Assembly: GCA_942486035.1 (NCBI GenBank)
Contig: CALNXK010000003.1
Span: 1,340,001 to 1,404,000, forward strand
Direction: 5' to 3'
Length of the DNA stretch: 64,000 bases
From: Porites lobata
Lineage: Eukaryota; Cnidaria; Anthozoa; Scleractinia; Poritidae
Shown here: positions 61,908 to 64,000 of the stretch, piece after piece
How the letters are laid out: each line of letters begins with the position of its first letter
How positions within the stretch are numbered: the stretch's first letter is position 1
Program-made: the position numbers and the translations under genes
Notes under the pieces: model-generated
Database searches by the model: none
What the model was told of the DNA's origin: nothing
Seen by the model: the letters and a program-made list of their open reading frames with translations, nothing else

Positions 61908-62661
61908 TAAAGTAAAGGCATATTAAGAAGATCTATTTGGAGTTGATTATTGGACATACTTGTGTTATTTGTTTTATTGCATTAGATTTGTTTCGTGCTT
62001 CCCTCTGATTGGTTGTTCTTGACATGATAAACGAGGTAAATCAGTTGGCGGTACTTTTTGAAATATAATTTAATTTCAATCTTTGATTTAGTTATCCAGT
62101 TCATATTTACAATACTTAAAGTAAAAGTAACCCCATGAAAACTCTCCATAAAATTATTGCCCGACAAATAAAGAGGAAGATCGCATTCACTAATTTTCAG
62201 CTACTAAAACTTGTAAAAATAGGCTAGCCAAGTAAGAAAACGAGTGCTATGCTTTAGTCTATAGACCTGACAGTTTCAAGACCATTGGAAGTAATGGCTA
62301 CATATTCACAGTTGCAATAATTCACAGAATTAGAGGGCTGTGCGTTTTCCGTTCTATGGTGTTCCAGATCTTTTCTAGATTCATGCTAATTGAAGGATTA
62401 ACTGATAATTAGTTCAAAACGGCAAACGTTATCAATTGCATGGAAATTTCCGTTCAGCCTGATCGAACTACATCAACATGCGCTGTGATTGTTAAAGATG
62501 CCTTCCAAGTTAGCACTCTTAGGGCTTATGTGCGACAAGTCTATTGGAAGACATTTTGCGCAATTCAGTCATTGTATTTCATATGGAAGCAAAACTTAAA
62601 AACAGACTACAACGTTCGTTTTCTTCTTCTTCTCCCTTATTCATTTCTGTTCACTTTTTTT

Positions 62662-63764
62662 TCAATTCTTCCTGTGAAGTTTGTGGAAGATGTGGTGTTT
62701 CTTTGCTCCCTTCACTGGCCTTGGGGCGTGGTGACGTTTACCGTATTGATAAGGTGCGGGGTTGTATACCGTGTTGCAGCAGGCTGGGGTGCATCCAACA
62801 GGTGCGCAAGTGTTCGGGCAGGAGTTAGGGCAAGTTCCTGCGACTGGGACGGGGACTGGAACTGGAGGAGGAGGAGGCATGTAATAAGGTTGTTGATAAC
62901 CCATTGGATAACCCTGCTGGCAACACGTGTCATAGCAAGAAGGTGCACAGGCTGATGGGCAGGGTATCGGGCACACAGGTGGAGCAGGCTCCTTGTAACA
63001 AGCTGCAAAAAGCAGAATGCAGTTAACACTCCTCAGTGTAATCCTGTTAAAGATATATAGAGGATATTACATGGCCGCGCGGGGATACGGAATTTCGCTT
63101 CGAGTGTTGAAATATTATTTCAACACGAGAAGAGAAATTTCTTATCTCCAAGCGGCCATGTAATGTTCTATTTATTATATAAACACCAATGAAATACCAA
63201 AACATTTCACTTTAATACTTTTTTGGTGTGAAAGGCGCGATTTATTATGTAGCCATAGTAAAGGTGATATTTTCACATGTGAAGATAACATGTTATTTTC
63301 ACATGTGAAGATACCCCGTTTTCGCGAGAAAGCTCAACTCGTATTTCACTTGTGTTTATATAATAAATAAATATATTAGATATAAAATGTGTTTTATGGT
63401 GACCATGTAAAGCAGTTCGCAGTTGCTAGTAGAATCTAAAACTAAAGAAGTGTTTGTAATGGTTCTTTCTAGCACATCAGCAGTAACATTTTTAAATAAG
63501 TTGCCCTTCCTCCTCATTTTTGATTCGAAAGTAATAGTAACTGACACAGCATTTTTATTTTCCACCTTTAAATAACACAGCATTAAGAAATGTTATAGCT
63601 TAAGAGATTTCAAACCTGCTTGGTCAAGTTTTGGAGCGACTGACACAGGGGTTAGCTTGCCCAGTTTACCCAACGTTATGGCCTTTGTCAAGTTTGGAAG
63701 ATGAGTTCCATTGGTGGTGAACTCCACACAGAAGTGCACGATGGACTTGCCGTCTGGTGCTTTG
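62662..63764 (-). CDS. Minicollagen-type cysteine-rich protein with possible SEA half-domain (3' two exons)
   Basis: Exons on the minus strand: 63764-63616 and 63002-62662 (TGA at 62664-62662). Phases join through an Ala codon, giving 162 visible residues; upstream exons lie outside. Visible residues 5-44 (GKSIVHFCVEF ... LTKAITLGKLGKLTP) resemble the second half of a SEA domain around its cleavage site; this is tentative. Residues 60-77 read C-x3-C-x3-C-x3-C-x3-C-C, exactly the minicollagen cysteine-rich domain that cross-links nematocyst capsule walls. Residues 107-125 repeat it with one x4 gap. Between them is a Tyr/Gln/Pro stretch and PPPPPVPVPVPV, with no Gly-X-Y collagen. The end is basic and His-rich after GKR, a possible processing site. 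A nematocyst wall or other extracellular matrix protein is inferred. Confidence 0.72.
63055..63165. mobile_element. Foldback element in the intron of the cysteine-rich gene
   Basis: catggccgcgcggggatacg...gtgttgaaat mirrors atttcaacac...ttatctccaagcggccatg, with an 8-12-base centre. Common style in cnidarian genomes. Confidence 0.75.
63167..63371. mobile_element. MITE adjoining the foldback element
   Basis: atttattatataaacaccaatgaaatac is mirrored by gtatttcacttgtgtttatataataaat. Inside, cacatgtgaagata occurs twice. It is intronic. Confidence 0.8.
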
Positions 63765-64000
63765 CTATTTCCGAAAAGAAAAGGTTTAAATAAATACTTG
63801 CAAGACTCAAGGTTGGAAAACTAAGTATGGTAAAAAGAAGACGTGTTCTCTTACGAAAAAACTTGATCGACCCTCTGTTTTCCCTAATGTATTATAATGT
63901 ATTAAAGGATATTCTCGAGCACAAAGGAATCGTTTTCTATTCTTTACTCTATTCATTAATTTATTTATATATTTAAAAAGACTTAAATATAACGTCTCCG
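63765..64000. other. Intron of the cysteine-rich gene at the window edge
   Basis: AT-rich, and no exon is seen on the minus strand. The exon before 63764 enters after the acceptor ggaaatag, so earlier exons must lie beyond 64000. Confidence 0.5.

Larger units (their letters stand above)
53060..62661. other. Region between GPCR 2 and the minus-strand cysteine-rich gene
   Basis: No host gene recognised; the 135-codon frame at 54604 has no domain and is not called. It holds MITEs from 57120 to 60441, a LINE fragment at 60720 and a possible ribozyme relic at 61880. Confidence 0.6.

Noticed and set aside
62440..62955. 171-codon plus-strand frame over the cysteine-rich gene
   Set aside because: Antisense shadow. 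The minus strand carries the regular cysteine pattern and matching splice phases.
1..64000. CRISPR arrays, bacterial operons, riboswitches
   Set aside because: Intron-split animal genes and retroelements throughout; no direct-repeat/spacer array was seen.

Overview
This is a window of animal nuclear DNA, AT-rich, with intron-split genes, canonical GT-AG junctions and many small inverted-repeat transposons. One gene carries the C-x3-C-x3-C-x3-C-x3-C-C cysteine signature of minicollagens. That signature, known from cnidarian stinging-capsule proteins, together with the repeat style suggests a cnidarian, most likely an anthozoan such as a stony coral. The species was not determined.

Layout. (1) 1-8177: the 3' part of a membrane receptor gene (receptor A, + strand; 5' exons not identified). 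(2) 11132-30515: a complete nine-exon paralogue (receptor B, + strand, 436 aa). Both look like class I cytokine receptors of the gp130/LIFR type: fibronectin-III domains with a two-exon, phase 1-0-1 structure, one transmembrane helix and a short tail. In each, the last exon carries a paired-tyrosine motif: YxxL-x7-YxxI in A and YxxI-x10-YxxI in B. These match or resemble an ITAM, which is not expected on a cytokine receptor. (3) 30516-39496: no host gene recognised; several miniature transposons and one LINE scrap. (4) 39497-40621 and 51965-53059: two single-exon rhodopsin-type GPCR genes in the same orientation, separated by about 11 kb of LINE wreckage and miniature elements. They are diverged paralogues with unusual activation-switch residues. 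(5) 53060-62661: no host gene; nested miniature transposons, a LINE 3' end and a possible Penelope-type hammerhead relic. (6) 62662-63764, - strand: the last two exons of a secreted or membrane protein with a possible SEA half-domain and two minicollagen-type cysteine domains around a polyproline stretch. Its 5' end lies beyond the window.

Mobile DNA fills much of the non-coding space: two Ty3/Gypsy pol relics, at least seven non-LTR (LINE) fragments, one tRNA-derived SINE and about twenty foldback or MITE-like elements, some nested inside others. Exon joins were worked out by eye from splice sites and reading phase. They are internally consistent but not supported by transcripts. No protein or repeat search could be run, so family assignments rest on visible motifs and on recalled family patterns.
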